From: an uncultured bacterium
Lineage (GTDB): Bacteria > Patescibacteriota > Minisyncoccia > Phycocordibacterales > CAIZLB01
Assembly (NCBI GenBank): GCA_903864515.1
Contig: CAIPFZ010000040.1
Location: 1 to 13,970, forward strand
Direction of reading: 5' to 3'
Length of the DNA: 13,970 nt
Position 1 is the first letter of the stretch, and each line of letters starts with the position of its first letter. The notes under the pieces are model-generated. The model worked only from the letters and a program-made list of their open reading frames with translations. It made no database searches and was not told the origin of the DNA. A program made the position numbers and the translations under genes. Of the stretch, positions 1-7,339 are shown in pieces.

Positions 1-10
1 AAAACATCAT

Positions 11-802
11 ATGATAAGAAATTAAGTAATCGGATCAGAGGGATTTATAGGAAAGACACTATGTAAATATCTAGAAGAAATTGGAGAGGAAGTTGTAGGT
101 TTTGATATAAAAAAGAATATAGATGAGGACGGGCGCGTAGCCTTGATTAATTTTGATAATATTGATCGTATTTATTTTCTCGCTTGGGATGTCGGTGGTG
201 CAAAATATCTATACAAACAAGATGCGCAAAGACATCAATTAGAATGGAATTTGTCTTTATTATCTAATCTGATGCCACAAATAGAGAAATCAAAAAAACC
301 CTTTTTGTTTATCTCAAGTCAATTAGCTGAAGAATGCGATACAGTATATGGAGTTACAAAAAGACTCGGTGAAGTTTGGACCAATTTAATAGGCGGTGTA
401 TTTATAAGGCAATGGAATGTTTACGGACCAAAGGAAGAAGGCGGAGTAAGAAGTCATGTTGTATCAGATTTTGTAGAACAAGCGCTAAAGACAAAGGAAA
501 TAAAGATGATGACAACAGGAGAAGAACGGAGGCAATTTATACACATAGATGATGTGTGTAAGGCGTGGCACTGTGCAATAGAAAGTAATCTAAAAGGTAC
601 ACACGATATAACAAGTTTTGAATGGATTAAAATTATAGATATAGCCAACATCATAGCTAGTCTAACAGGGGCGAAAGTTATACCTGGAAATATAATTGGC
701 TCAACCCCTATTACTCCAATAAGAGGCAAGGTTCCAGGCTGGACCCCTACGGTCAAACTAATAGATGGACTTAGAAAAATGATTAACGACTTTAATAATT
801 AA
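11..802 (+). CDS. NAD-dependent epimerase/dehydratase (extended SDR), 5' end interrupted by an in-frame stop
   Basis: Extended short-chain dehydrogenase/reductase acting on nucleotide sugars. Read from the ATG at 11, the frame is M-I-R-N-stop(TAA 23-25), then V-I-G-S-E-G-F-I-G, the Rossmann GxxGxxG dinucleotide-binding motif (codons 8-14). Further on are the S-S-Q segment and catalytic YGVTK (YxxxK, about codons 113-117), the family block RQWNVYGP and QFIHIDDV. The ATG overlaps an upstream TGA (12-14) as ATGA, the same coupling used at 2760, which supports 11 as the ancestral start. A start at TTG 143 would remove the whole cofactor motif. The gene is therefore either a recent nonsense mutant (a single change, TTA to TAA, would explain it), carries a sequencing error, or uses a non-canonical start. 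At about 260 residues it is shorter than typical 310-340 residue epimerases. It sits 3 bases before a glycosyltransferase gene, so it probably made a sugar donor for this cluster. The substrate cannot be deduced. Confidence 0.75.
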
Positions 803-805
803 AGT

Positions 806-1765
806 ATGAGTGAAATTTTGATCAGTACAATTACCCCATGTTTCAGAATGAAGAGATATCTCAAAAGATTTCTTGAGGACTTACCCAAGCAAACTATTTT
901 TGATAATCTGGAGGTAGTCCTAGATCATAATGAACCAGATGAAGAGGAAATATTATGGGTCAAAGATTTTCAGAAAAAATACCCCAATAGATTAAAACAT
1001 ATCTTAGTCAACAAGGTTGACCCTATCGGCGTATCTATGAACAGATGCATCAGAGAGTCTTCTGGAGAATTTCTTGCGATTTGGAATATTGACGATCTAA
1101 GAACTGATAATTCCCTAGAATTGCAATACGATAAGATCATCGAAAATGATAATTTTGGAATTGTTTATGGAGATCATAAAATTGTAAAGTCATTTGGCAG
1201 TCAAAAAGGCGAGTTGATTAATCACAGCACATACACAAGAGAAGATCTTTCTCGCTCCATGCTTTTTGGTCCTTTCTTTATGTTTAGAAAAAGTCTATGC
1301 GATAATGCTGGATATTTTGATGAACAGTTTAGAATATGTGCAGACTTTGATCTTGCATTAAGATTACTCTTCAACACACAAGCGGTTTATGTAGAAGGTC
1401 TTCTGGGGTTCTATCTAGATGGAGGAATTGGTGCTAGTACCAGCCAAAGTGCAAAACTATCACCGGAAACAACAGTGATTAATCTACGCTATGGAATATT
1501 CGACAATTTAAACTATGACCTTGTTGCACAAGCAACAAAATATAACATAAAGTATTGCAACCTAAACGAACAACTAGTCCCGATTAGTAAATATGTACCT
1601 GAATATGAAATATTAATAGAAAACCGTAGTGCTCTTATTAAAAAAGGAATTAACCTTTTTTTGTTAAAGAAATTAACAATGCTTGATAAGATCGAGAAAC
1701 GGAAAAAAACAATTAAAAAAATTATACCGACCAAAATAATAGAATTATATAAAAAATACCGCTAA
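806..1765 (+). CDS. Glycosyltransferase family 2-like protein
   Basis: 319 residues with a GT-A fold pattern: an N-terminal strand ILISTITPCF (residues 4-13), the acidic metal/nucleotide-sugar motif NIDD (94-97, the DxD equivalent), YGDHK (121-125) and an acidic CADFDLALRL segment (178-187) resembling the general-base region of GT2 enzymes. No membrane helix is evident; the C-terminus (about 285-319) is strongly basic, as in peripheral membrane glycosyltransferases. It most likely transfers a sugar from a nucleotide donor to a lipid-linked or surface glycan on the cytoplasmic face. The ATG lies 3 bases after the epimerase stop, with no Shine-Dalgarno site. Family call is fairly secure; donor and acceptor are unknown. 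The following 86 bases (1766-1851) are A+T-rich with no clear promoter or terminator. Confidence 0.85.
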   Translation: MSEILISTITPCFRMKRYLKRFLEDLPKQTIFDNLEVVLDHNEPDEEEILWVKDFQKKYPNRLKHILVNKVDPIGVSMNRCIRESSGEFLAIWNIDDLRTDNSLELQYDKIIENDNFGIVYGDHKIVKSFGSQKGELINHSTYTREDLSRSMLFGPFFMFRKSLCDNAGYFDEQFRICADFDLALRLLFNTQAVYVEGLLGFYLDGGIGASTSQSAKLSPETTVINLRYGIFDNLNYDLVAQATKYNIKYCNLNEQLVPISKYVPEYEILIENRSALIKKGINLFLLKKLTMLDKIEKRKKTIKKIIPTKIIELYKKYR

Positions 1766-1851
1766 TGAATATTCTTTTAAATAGCAAATAATAATTATAT
1801 ACCTTATCTTTTTTCAATATTCACAACTCATAACTAATGTAACTTAATTTT

Positions 1852-2763
1852 ATGTCCTTCAAAACCCCTATCCTATTCATTATATTCAATCGTCCCAATG
1901 TAACTTCAATAGTTTTTAATGAAATTAAAAAAATAAAGCCATCTAAATTATATATAGTGGCCGATGGGCCAAGAAGCAGTAAGGTTGGAGAAAAAGGAGG
2001 TTGTGAACAAACAAGAATGATAGTTGAATCAATAGACTGGGAATGTGAAGTTCATAAGAATTATTCGGATGTAAATTTAGGTTGCAAAAAAAGAGTATCA
2101 TCTGGAATAGATTGGTTTTTTGAAAATGTAGAAGAAGGTATTATTCTAGAAGATGACTGCCTACCGAATGAATCATTCTTCAAATTCTGTGAGGAAATGC
2201 TGGTAAAATACAGGAATGAAGAAAGAATTGGAATGATTAGTGGAAACAACTTTCAATTCGGAAAAGTAAAAAATGAATATAGTTATTACTTTTCTAGATA
2301 CTCTCACATCTGGGGATGGGCTACTTGGCGCCGAGCTTGGAACAAATATAATGTCAATATAGACTCATGGCCTGAAATTAAAAAAGAAGGTAGATTAAAA
2401 AAAATATTCAACAGCATAAAAGACGTATATTATTGGTCAACAATTTTTGAAGATGTATACAATAACAAAATTGACACCTGGGATTACCAATGGACATTTA
2501 CTTGTTTAATCAATAATTATCTATCCGTGATGCCATCAGTAAATCTAATTACCAACATAGGATTTAGCCAAAACGACTCAACGCACACTAGAAGGATTAG
2601 CAAATTTAGTAACATGAAATCAATCAATCTAGACTTCCCTCTTATTGAACCATCAACAATTGAAAGAAGCGTAGAATCTGATAAGATAACACAGAGAGAT
2701 AATTACCCCGTATGGAGGCTTATTATCGGTAGAGCTATTAAAAAAATCTATAAAAACAAATGA
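1852..2763 (+). CDS. HlpA-like GT-A glycosyltransferase
   Basis: 303 residues. The N-terminus PILFIIFNRP (5-14) followed by LYIVADGPR, the acidic LEDDCLP motif (99-105, containing the EDD expected to bind metal and sugar nucleotide), then ISGNNF and SHIWGWATWRRAW (about 151-163), form a pattern I associate with proteins annotated as 'hemolytic protein HlpA-like' or sugar transferases of O-antigen and capsule loci. The haemolysin name is historical; the fold is that of a nucleotide-diphospho-sugar transferase. It is cytosolic, with a basic C-terminus that may touch the membrane. Its TGA overlaps the next gene's ATG (ATGA, 2760-2763), implying translational coupling with the methyltransferase. 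Base composition is very A+T-rich (31% G+C in 2401-2640). Acceptor and linkage are unknown. Confidence 0.8.
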   Translation: MSFKTPILFIIFNRPNVTSIVFNEIKKIKPSKLYIVADGPRSSKVGEKGGCEQTRMIVESIDWECEVHKNYSDVNLGCKKRVSSGIDWFFENVEEGIILEDDCLPNESFFKFCEEMLVKYRNEERIGMISGNNFQFGKVKNEYSYYFSRYSHIWGWATWRRAWNKYNVNIDSWPEIKKEGRLKKIFNSIKDVYYWSTIFEDVYNNKIDTWDYQWTFTCLINNYLSVMPSVNLITNIGFSQNDSTHTRRISKFSNMKSINLDFPLIEPSTIERSVESDKITQRDNYPVWRLIIGRAIKKIYKNK

Positions 2764-3461
2764 AAAAAATTAAAACACTTATAATCAAAACAACGATCAA
2801 CTCAGCAAGTCGCTTATTTAAAAATTTAAAATATAAAGACGCTTCCTCCTTCGTAAAAGTTAACCTCGGATGTGGGATGAAATGCTTATCCGGATGGATT
2901 AATATAGACGGTAGTTTAACCTCCCTTTTTGGCTCAAAAAAAATATCTTTTATAAACAAATTACTTTATAGATTAGCTGGTTCTTCAGATTATTATTCTT
3001 TTGACCATTATAATAATGTAATACAAGAAAATGGATTAAAATTCTATAATCTCAAAATGGGCGTACCTCTACATGACAACAGCACTGATATCATATACTG
3101 TAGTCACTTCTTAGAGCACCTAGACAAAAAAGATGGTCAGAAGTTTTTAGAAGAATGCTTTAGATCCTTAAAAAGTGGCGGTCTAATGAGAATCTCTATA
3201 CCTGATTTGGATTACGCTATGCAAATGTATCAACGTAATGAAATAGAATCCATGATGGGCTTATTCTTCTACACATCGAACGACTGGGATTTCGCTGCAC
3301 ATAAATATGGTTACAATTACACTCACTTAAAAGAGATTTTAGAGAAAATTGGATTTGTTAAAATCAATAAAATGAGCTATCAAAATGGTGAATGTCCTGG
3401 TATTGAATATCTAGATATTTACCCAGAACACTCCCTGTTTGTTGAATGTAGAAAGAAATAA
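2760..3461 (+). CDS. SAM-dependent methyltransferase (class I, Methyltransf_11-like)
   Basis: 233 residues. SAM-binding motif I reads VNLGCGM (34-40), followed by the acidic motif in WINIDG (D50), motif II-like GVPLHDNSTDIIYCSHFLEHL (101-121, written here as GVPLHDNSTD plus IIYCSHFLEHL), and LKSGGLMRISIPDL (137-150). This is the ubiquitous small-molecule/sugar methyltransferase type found in polysaccharide clusters. It probably methylates a sugar or glycan terminus on the cytosolic side. The ATG overlaps the preceding stop by four bases. The stop at 3461 is one base before the next ATG. Fold assignment is secure; the methyl acceptor is inferred only from the neighbours. Confidence 0.85.
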   Translation: MKKIKTLIIKTTINSASRLFKNLKYKDASSFVKVNLGCGMKCLSGWINIDGSLTSLFGSKKISFINKLLYRLAGSSDYYSFDHYNNVIQENGLKFYNLKMGVPLHDNSTDIIYCSHFLEHLDKKDGQKFLEECFRSLKSGGLMRISIPDLDYAMQMYQRNEIESMMGLFFYTSNDWDFAAHKYGYNYTHLKEILEKIGFVKINKMSYQNGECPGIEYLDIYPEHSLFVECRKK

Positions 3462-3462
3462 C

Positions 3463-4293
3463 ATGCCCCACCTCACCCTAATCACTCCAACCTACAATTC
3501 CGCCAGAACTCTATCTGACACAATAGAGAGCGTTTTAGAGCAGGTAAAACAATATCCAAACCTTGCAGATAATCTTGAATACATAATAATTGACGGAGCA
3601 TCCTCTGATGAGACCGTAAAGATTGTTCAGGGATATCAAAAAACCTCAAAATTAAAAATTAAACTAATTTCTGAGCCAGACCGGGGAATATATGATGCGA
3701 TGAATAAAGGCATTAATCTATCGTTAACAACAGCGGATGATGTAACAGACAAGGACTCCATCATCGGCATAATTAACTCCGATGATTTCTATCGCTCCCC
3801 TACTACTCTCAAGAAAGTTATTAAGGCTTTTGCATCAGATCCTTCAATTGATGCAGTTTATGGTGATTTAATCTATGTTCAAAGTAATGACACAACAAAG
3901 CAGACCAGATATTGGAAAGCTGGAGAATACAAAGAAGAAAATCTAAATTGGGGCTGGAGCATTCCCCATCCAACTTTTTTTGTAAGGAGAAGAGTCTATC
4001 AAAAACTTATCGAACAAAATGAAAATATTTTCAACACAAATCTTTCTCTAGCGGCAGACGTTGAATTAATTTTTAGACTTCTTAAAATTCACAAAATAAA
4101 AGTAAAATATACTCCTGAAGTTCTAGTGACAATGCGTAATAATGGAAAAAGTGCAAACAGTCTCAAGCAAAGAATAAAAGGATGGAAAGAACAGAGAATG
4201 GTTTGGAAACTAAACAATCTAGCTGTCCCCCACTTCTTTATAACAAGAAGGCTTTTACACAAAATTTGGCAGTATATTAGATTACACAAATAA
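3463..4293 (+). CDS. Glycosyltransferase family 2
   Basis: 276 residues from ATG 3463. A TTG start 24 bases upstream is possible but lies inside the methyltransferase gene, and the GT2 N-terminal strand begins right after this ATG. GT2 hallmarks: LITPTYNSARTL (6-17), IIIDGASSDET (41-51), SEPDRGIYDAMNKGI (70-84), the metal-binding INSDDFY (104-110), VYGDLIYV (132-139) and a PHPTFFVRR acceptor-side segment (169-177). The SEPDRGIYDAMNKG block is characteristic of WcaA-like GT2 enzymes in exopolysaccharide and O-antigen loci. No membrane helix is seen. It is the last gene of the glycan operon and is followed, 160 bases later, by a strong terminator. The transferred sugar is unknown. Confidence 0.9.
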   Translation: MPHLTLITPTYNSARTLSDTIESVLEQVKQYPNLADNLEYIIIDGASSDETVKIVQGYQKTSKLKIKLISEPDRGIYDAMNKGINLSLTTADDVTDKDSIIGIINSDDFYRSPTTLKKVIKAFASDPSIDAVYGDLIYVQSNDTTKQTRYWKAGEYKEENLNWGWSIPHPTFFVRRRVYQKLIEQNENIFNTNLSLAADVELIFRLLKIHKIKVKYTPEVLVTMRNNGKSANSLKQRIKGWKEQRMVWKLNNLAVPHFFITRRLLHKIWQYIRLHK

Positions 4294-4452
4294 TCACACA
4301 CAAAGACCAGTTGCATTATTATTTGGAGCAGCTTCAGCTGTTTCAAATACTGTTTATGTCCTGGTTGGTCTCTCAGCTGTTTTTCAAGCCTTCACATTCA
4401 AGAAATAAGAGCGAGACTCGTTTCTTAATTAGATGTTGAATAATTCTAATTT
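4294..4452 (+). other. Intergenic stretch with a start-less coding-like remnant (4295-4408)
   Basis: No complete gene is visible. In frame 2 the stretch is open from 4244 to TAA 4406-4408, but contains no ATG, GTG or TTG start in frame. Its translation includes a hydrophobic run, NTVYVLVGLSAVFQAF, ending in TFKK, like the last transmembrane helix of a membrane protein. It may be the decayed 3' end of a lost gene, or chance. The remainder to 4452 is A+T-rich and leads into the terminator. Confidence 0.3.
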
Positions 4453-4485
4453 ACAAAACACCTTTCATGAAGGTGTTTTGTTTTA
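4453..4485 (+). terminator. Rho-independent terminator after the glycan operon
   Basis: Perfect 12-base inverted repeat ACAAAACACCTT (4453-4464) and AAGGTGTTTTGT (4470-4481) around a five-base TCATG loop, followed by a short T tract (4481-4484). It closes the operon of glycosyltransferase genes and separates it from the G+C-rich unit downstream. Confidence 0.85.
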
Positions 4486-4515
4486 TTCATATATAGAGCC
4501 CTAAAATTACCACTA

Positions 4516-4544
4516 TTGACATTAGACGCAAAACATAGTAGTCT
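4516..4544 (+). promoter_or_regulatory. Candidate sigma70-type promoter of the PEP-CTERM gene
   Basis: A perfect -35 hexamer TTGACA (4516-4521), a 17-base spacer and a weak -10 TAGTCT (4539-4544, 3 of 6 matches). Transcription would begin near 4551, leaving a leader of about 100 bases (4551-4652). This is unlike the other promoters in the window, where the -10 sits just before the ATG. The leader holds an 8-base palindrome TGACGTCA (4562-4569) and a GGAGG at 4581-4585 that is too far from the ATG to be its ribosome binding site. No recognised riboswitch class was seen. Confidence 0.45.
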
Positions 4545-4652
4545 TTTGGCATAAAAGGTCTTTGACGTCACCCTGACGAAGGAGGCCTTGCTGACTAAAC
4601 TTGCGTAAATACACGAAGTGGAGTCTCAACCCCAAAACCAGCCAATATAACC

Positions 4653-5255
4653 ATGAAAGCAACCAAGAGGGCGCTTTGGGCGCTCATGTTAACATTAGCG
4701 TTTATCGTTTTTACGACGAACGCTTCGCTGGCGGCCATCACCGCCATGTGCAAGGTAAGCCCAGACCAGATCAGCTTTGATCGGGCTTACGACAACACTC
4801 CAGAAAACTACATACAGGTCTCCACCGGCCCCAACGAAATATATATGTCATGGAAGATCAGCAACGAAGGAGAGTTCTTCGTGTTGAATTCCGTGACTAT
4901 TGACATCACGAGGGCGGATGACACCCCACTTTTCCATGAAAAATACACCGACTATAACCTCGGTGGAGTCTGGAATTTAGTTGGGGTGTACGGATCAAAT
5001 TCATATGCCATCGGTCCAATGAATCAAGGTTCAATTTTGTATGGACTGGCAGTTCTGGGATCAAACTCGCAGTACGGTGTCTTCCTAGAACCCGGCAAGG
5101 ACGTCAAGTTCATGGCAACGTTTGATGTACTGGGAGAAGTTCCTATTACGACATACGCCACCGTGTCGACAAACGCGATTCCGGAACCAGCCAGCAATGT
5201 CACCTTTTTCTCATTGGTGTGCCTTATCTTTCTCCTGAGACGGGAAAGAAAGTAA
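4653..5255 (+). CDS. Secreted protein with PEP-CTERM-type sorting signal
   Basis: 200 residues. N-terminal signal peptide: basic MKATKR, hydrophobic core (about 8-20) and likely cleavage after NASLAA (about residue 28). The middle (about 35-170) is a beta-rich extracellular domain that I do not recognise; it has one Cys after the signal. The C-terminus is a PEP-CTERM arrangement: IPEPA (176-180), a hydrophobic helix VTFFSLVCLIFLL and a basic tail RRERK. Proteins of this type are normally recognised by an exosortase (EpsH/XrtA family), released from the membrane and often glycosylated; exosortase genes are usually associated with exopolysaccharide loci. No exosortase is in this window. Hand-counted G+C is 118 of 240 bases (49%) at 4681-4920, far above the neighbours. 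The gene has its own promoter and terminator, suggesting horizontal acquisition as a unit. No Shine-Dalgarno site precedes the ATG. Confidence 0.8.
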   Translation: MKATKRALWALMLTLAFIVFTTNASLAAITAMCKVSPDQISFDRAYDNTPENYIQVSTGPNEIYMSWKISNEGEFFVLNSVTIDITRADDTPLFHEKYTDYNLGGVWNLVGVYGSNSYAIGPMNQGSILYGLAVLGSNSQYGVFLEPGKDVKFMATFDVLGEVPITTYATVSTNAIPEPASNVTFFSLVCLIFLLRRERK

Positions 5256-5271
5256 AATAACCCACAGCCTC

Positions 5272-5311
5272 AACTCTCCGGCGCAGTCCCAGCGTCCGGA
5301 GAGTTTTTTTT
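5272..5311 (+). terminator. Strong rho-independent terminator of the PEP-CTERM unit
   Basis: Ten-base perfect arms AACTCTCCGG (5272-5281) and CCGGAGAGTT (5296-5305), extended inside by CGC/GCG with one bulged T around an AGTCCCA loop, followed by eight T (5304-5311). The T tract also lies where the -35 region of the next promoter should be, so one unit ends and the next begins with almost no spacer. Confidence 0.92.
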
Positions 5312-5326
5312 ATTTGTAAACAATGA

Positions 5327-5332
5327 TATAAT
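5327..5332 (+). promoter_or_regulatory. Extended -10 box of the small-TM/pilin module; predicts a leaderless mRNA
   Basis: TGATATAAT is a perfect extended -10 (TGnTATAAT; hexamer 5327-5332). The ATG at 5342 begins 9 bases after it, so a start site 6-8 bases downstream leaves a 5' leader of only about 1-3 bases. The -35 region is T-rich, with no consensus. Confidence 0.65.
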
Positions 5333-5341
5333 AAATACACA

Positions 5342-5674
5342 ATGCCGGGTAGAATTCAATTTGAAAATGAATTTGACTACAGACCCAAAAATACTACTAG
5401 GGCCTCTTATTTAAAGACTCGCTCAAAAAACAGACTAACCTTCACTCAAAGATTGGTAAAAAATGGAATTTGCAAAACAGAAAGATCAGCAGAAAAATTT
5501 CTACTAAGTATTGCAATCATTTCATTTACCGCAGGAATACTTTTTACAATTTCAATATTAAACCCAGCTATTAAATATAGACTCATATTTACCCTTGAAG
5601 GAAAACATATATTGAGCGATAAAGAGGCCCAAGAATATATCAACCACAAAATTTTTAATAATCAGGATAATTGA
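5342..5674 (+). CDS. Small single-helix membrane protein (paralogue of the gene at 8409-8678)
   Basis: 110 residues, no named family recognised. About 50 polar, basic N-terminal residues (cytosolic by the positive-inside rule) lead to one transmembrane helix (about 53-74, KFLLSIAIISF onwards), then about 35 outer residues ending in an acidic/Asn-rich tail. Just before the helix it reads RLVKNGICKTERSAEKFLL, which aligns with LLISTHIVKNEDHARLLLL in the protein at 8409-8678: the shared pattern is L[IV]xx[GH]I[VC]K[NT]ExxA[RE]xxL (allowing a residue of slack). Both genes directly precede a prepilin gene and have a TATAAT box exactly 9 bases before the ATG. The stop overlaps an in-frame TTG of the pilin gene. 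A role in pilin insertion, assembly or anchoring is an inference from context only. Confidence 0.8.
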   Translation: MPGRIQFENEFDYRPKNTTRASYLKTRSKNRLTFTQRLVKNGICKTERSAEKFLLSIAIISFTAGILFTISILNPAIKYRLIFTLEGKHILSDKEAQEYINHKIFNNQDN

Positions 5675-5688
5675 TTAGAATCAAAGTA

Positions 5689-6258
5689 ATGAAAAAACCA
5701 AAAACTATATACAATAAGGGATTTACATTGATAGAGCTACTGGTTGTAATTGGAATAATTTCTATATTGAGTGCGGTTGTACTATCTTCTCTTACTCAGG
5801 CAAAAGCACAAGCTGACAATACAAAGCAAATTGCAGATTATAGAGTTGTACTAAATGCCTTACTTCAATTTAAGCAAGATAATGGCTACTACCCCACTAA
5901 TACAATTGGTGACACATGCATAGGTATTTATTCAAACGGTGGATGTATAAAAATAAATTCGACAGTACCAAATAATACAGATATGAATAATTCCCTGAAA
6001 AAATATTTGAGTTCTTATTCTTTCGTAGATAAACCAGTAGTAGTAGCAACCGGAGGACCTTCTCCAACATCAACTTATTACAAGGGTTTTATATTTTCAT
6101 GTACAGGCCTAAATGAATTTCAGTGCAACAAAGGGAGACTTTTTTTTCCCGCATTAAAAAAGGCAAACGCCTGCCCCAAAATTATGTCTGATATTTCTTC
6201 AGGTGAATTTTTAAGTGTAATTTCAGACTACACCTGGTGCCAAGTGGACCTAAACTAA
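5689..6258 (+). CDS. Type IV prepilin-like protein (pseudopilin)
   Basis: 189 residues from ATG 5689; a TTG at 5671 overlapping the upstream stop would add six residues. The class III signal is clear: an 11-residue basic leader ending MKKPKTIYNKG, cleavage before FTLIELLVVIGIISILS, Phe at mature +1 and the conserved Glu at +5, forming the helix used for membrane storage and filament assembly. PilD-type peptidase (absent from the window) should process it. The C-terminal domain (about 55-189) contains a GspG-like YRVVLNALLQFKQDNGYYP region and six Cys, likely forming disulphides outside the cell. It lies 14 bases after the small TM gene, in the same module. The stop overlaps the convergent transketolase gene by 9 bases (6250-6258), leaving no room for a terminator between them. 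Confidence 0.92.
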   Translation: MKKPKTIYNKGFTLIELLVVIGIISILSAVVLSSLTQAKAQADNTKQIADYRVVLNALLQFKQDNGYYPTNTIGDTCIGIYSNGGCIKINSTVPNNTDMNNSLKKYLSSYSFVDKPVVVATGGPSPTSTYYKGFIFSCTGLNEFQCNKGRLFFPALKKANACPKIMSDISSGEFLSVISDYTWCQVDLN

Positions 6259-7332
6259 CCCCTTCGCCTTCTCCACTATACTTTCAACATCAAGTCCATA
6301 TTCTTTATACAATTCCTCCGTTGTTCCAGATTGTCCAAAACGATCATTAACTCCAACAAAAGCTATCTTGGATGGATATCTTCTTGCAAGAACTTCAGCA
6401 ACAGCACTTCCCATTCCACCACTAATCTGATGCTCCTCAACTGTTAGAATTCTTCCATGAGATTGACGAGCAAGTGCAACTATTGCCTCTTCATCAATCG
6501 GTTTAATTGTCGCCAAGTTTAATACCTTAGCCTTTATTTTAAGCTCCCCCAATTTTTGTGCAACCAAAATTGCATTAAATAATATAGGACCAGTTGCGAT
6601 TATTCCAATGTCACACATAGACCCTCCAGTAACAGGAGTTGTGTCAAAATCGCAATGATCTCCCCAAACAACTTGCGCCTTACCAATTTCAAATGGAGTT
6701 TCTTCCGTTGTAATTATGGGAGATTTTTCCCTTGCCAATCTCAAGTATACTGGACCCAATTTAAAGGTTGTTTTAGATACACTACCACCTTTTAAATCTA
6801 TTGATTCAGAACCACTTTCCACACCCTCTGTAAGGGCTAAAATTGCCTTTCTAGCCTCAATAGCATCACATGGCGAGACTACAATCATGTTGGGTAGGAC
6901 TCGCGTTAGAGCAATATCCTCGAGCATTTGATGCGACCCACCATCTGGTCCAACCGAAAGGCCAGCGTGTGAACCAGCAATGATCACCCTCCTATCGTTA
7001 TAACAAATTGTTGTTCTAATTTGCTCCCAATTTCTTCCGGGGCTAAACATGGCATAGGATGCGATTACTGGTATTTTTCCACAAGCGGACAATCCTGATG
7101 CAACACTAGCTAGATTCTGCTCCGCAACACCTACCTCCACAAATCTATCTGGATAAGCTTCTTTAAATAAATGAACTTGGGTAGACTCTGTTAAATCAGC
7201 AGAAAGAGCTACAACTTGAGAATTTCTTTCTCCAGCAAACAAAAGACCTTCACCAAAACCCGCTCTGGTTGGTTTTTTTTCAATGTCAAAGTCAAATATT
7301 TTTTTATTTAGTTTTATTTTATTATTTAACAT
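6250..7332 (-). CDS. Transketolase, C-terminal subunit (split transketolase)
   Basis: 360 residues covering only the pyrimidine-binding and C-terminal domains; the thiamine-diphosphate N-terminal half is not in the window and should be a separate gene elsewhere. Diagnostic sites: SADLTEST (45-52), PDRFVEVGVAEQN (61-73) with the catalytic Glu71 that activates the cofactor aminopyrimidine, AGLSVGPDGGSHQ (123-135) with His134 of the active site, and VEEHQISGGMGSAVAE (298-313). The enzyme transfers two-carbon units between sugar phosphates in the non-oxidative pentose phosphate pathway, important where glycolysis is reduced. Two insertions, about 170-191 (Ser/Gly-rich) and about 224-240 (with Cys240), make it longer than the usual near-310 residues. 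It starts 7 bases after the pilin gene, in the same direction, so is probably co-transcribed with it. DXS is less likely because a full DXS carries both halves. Confidence 0.9.
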   Translation of the reverse strand: MLNNKIKLNKKIFDFDIEKKPTRAGFGEGLLFAGERNSQVVALSADLTESTQVHLFKEAYPDRFVEVGVAEQNLASVASGLSACGKIPVIASYAMFSPGRNWEQIRTTICYNDRRVIIAGSHAGLSVGPDGGSHQMLEDIALTRVLPNMIVVSPCDAIEARKAILALTEGVESGSESIDLKGGSVSKTTFKLGPVYLRLAREKSPIITTEETPFEIGKAQVVWGDHCDFDTTPVTGGSMCDIGIIATGPILFNAILVAQKLGELKIKAKVLNLATIKPIDEEAIVALARQSHGRILTVEEHQISGGMGSAVAEVLARRYPSKIAFVGVNDRFGQSGTTEELYKEYGLDVESIVEKAKGLV

Positions 7333-7339
7333 TTTATTA

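Noticed and set aside
1766..1851. Promoter for a second glycan sub-operon
   Set aside because: The 86 bases are A+T-rich, but no -35/-10 pair or terminator hairpin is convincing.
4588..4608. A leader peptide TTG-CTG-ACT-AAA-CTT-GCG-TAA before the PEP-CTERM gene
   Set aside because: It lies only two bases after GGAGG, too close for normal initiation, is six codons long and shows no run of regulatory codons; kept only as a remark.
4551..4652. c-di-GMP or other known riboswitch in the leader
   Set aside because: I could not find the conserved core of any class I know (GEMM, TPP, cobalamin, preQ1).
6250..7332. DXS (1-deoxyxylulose-5-phosphate synthase) as identity of the thiamine enzyme
   Set aside because: DXS is a single chain of about 600 residues with both halves; this is a C-terminal half with the pattern of split transketolases.
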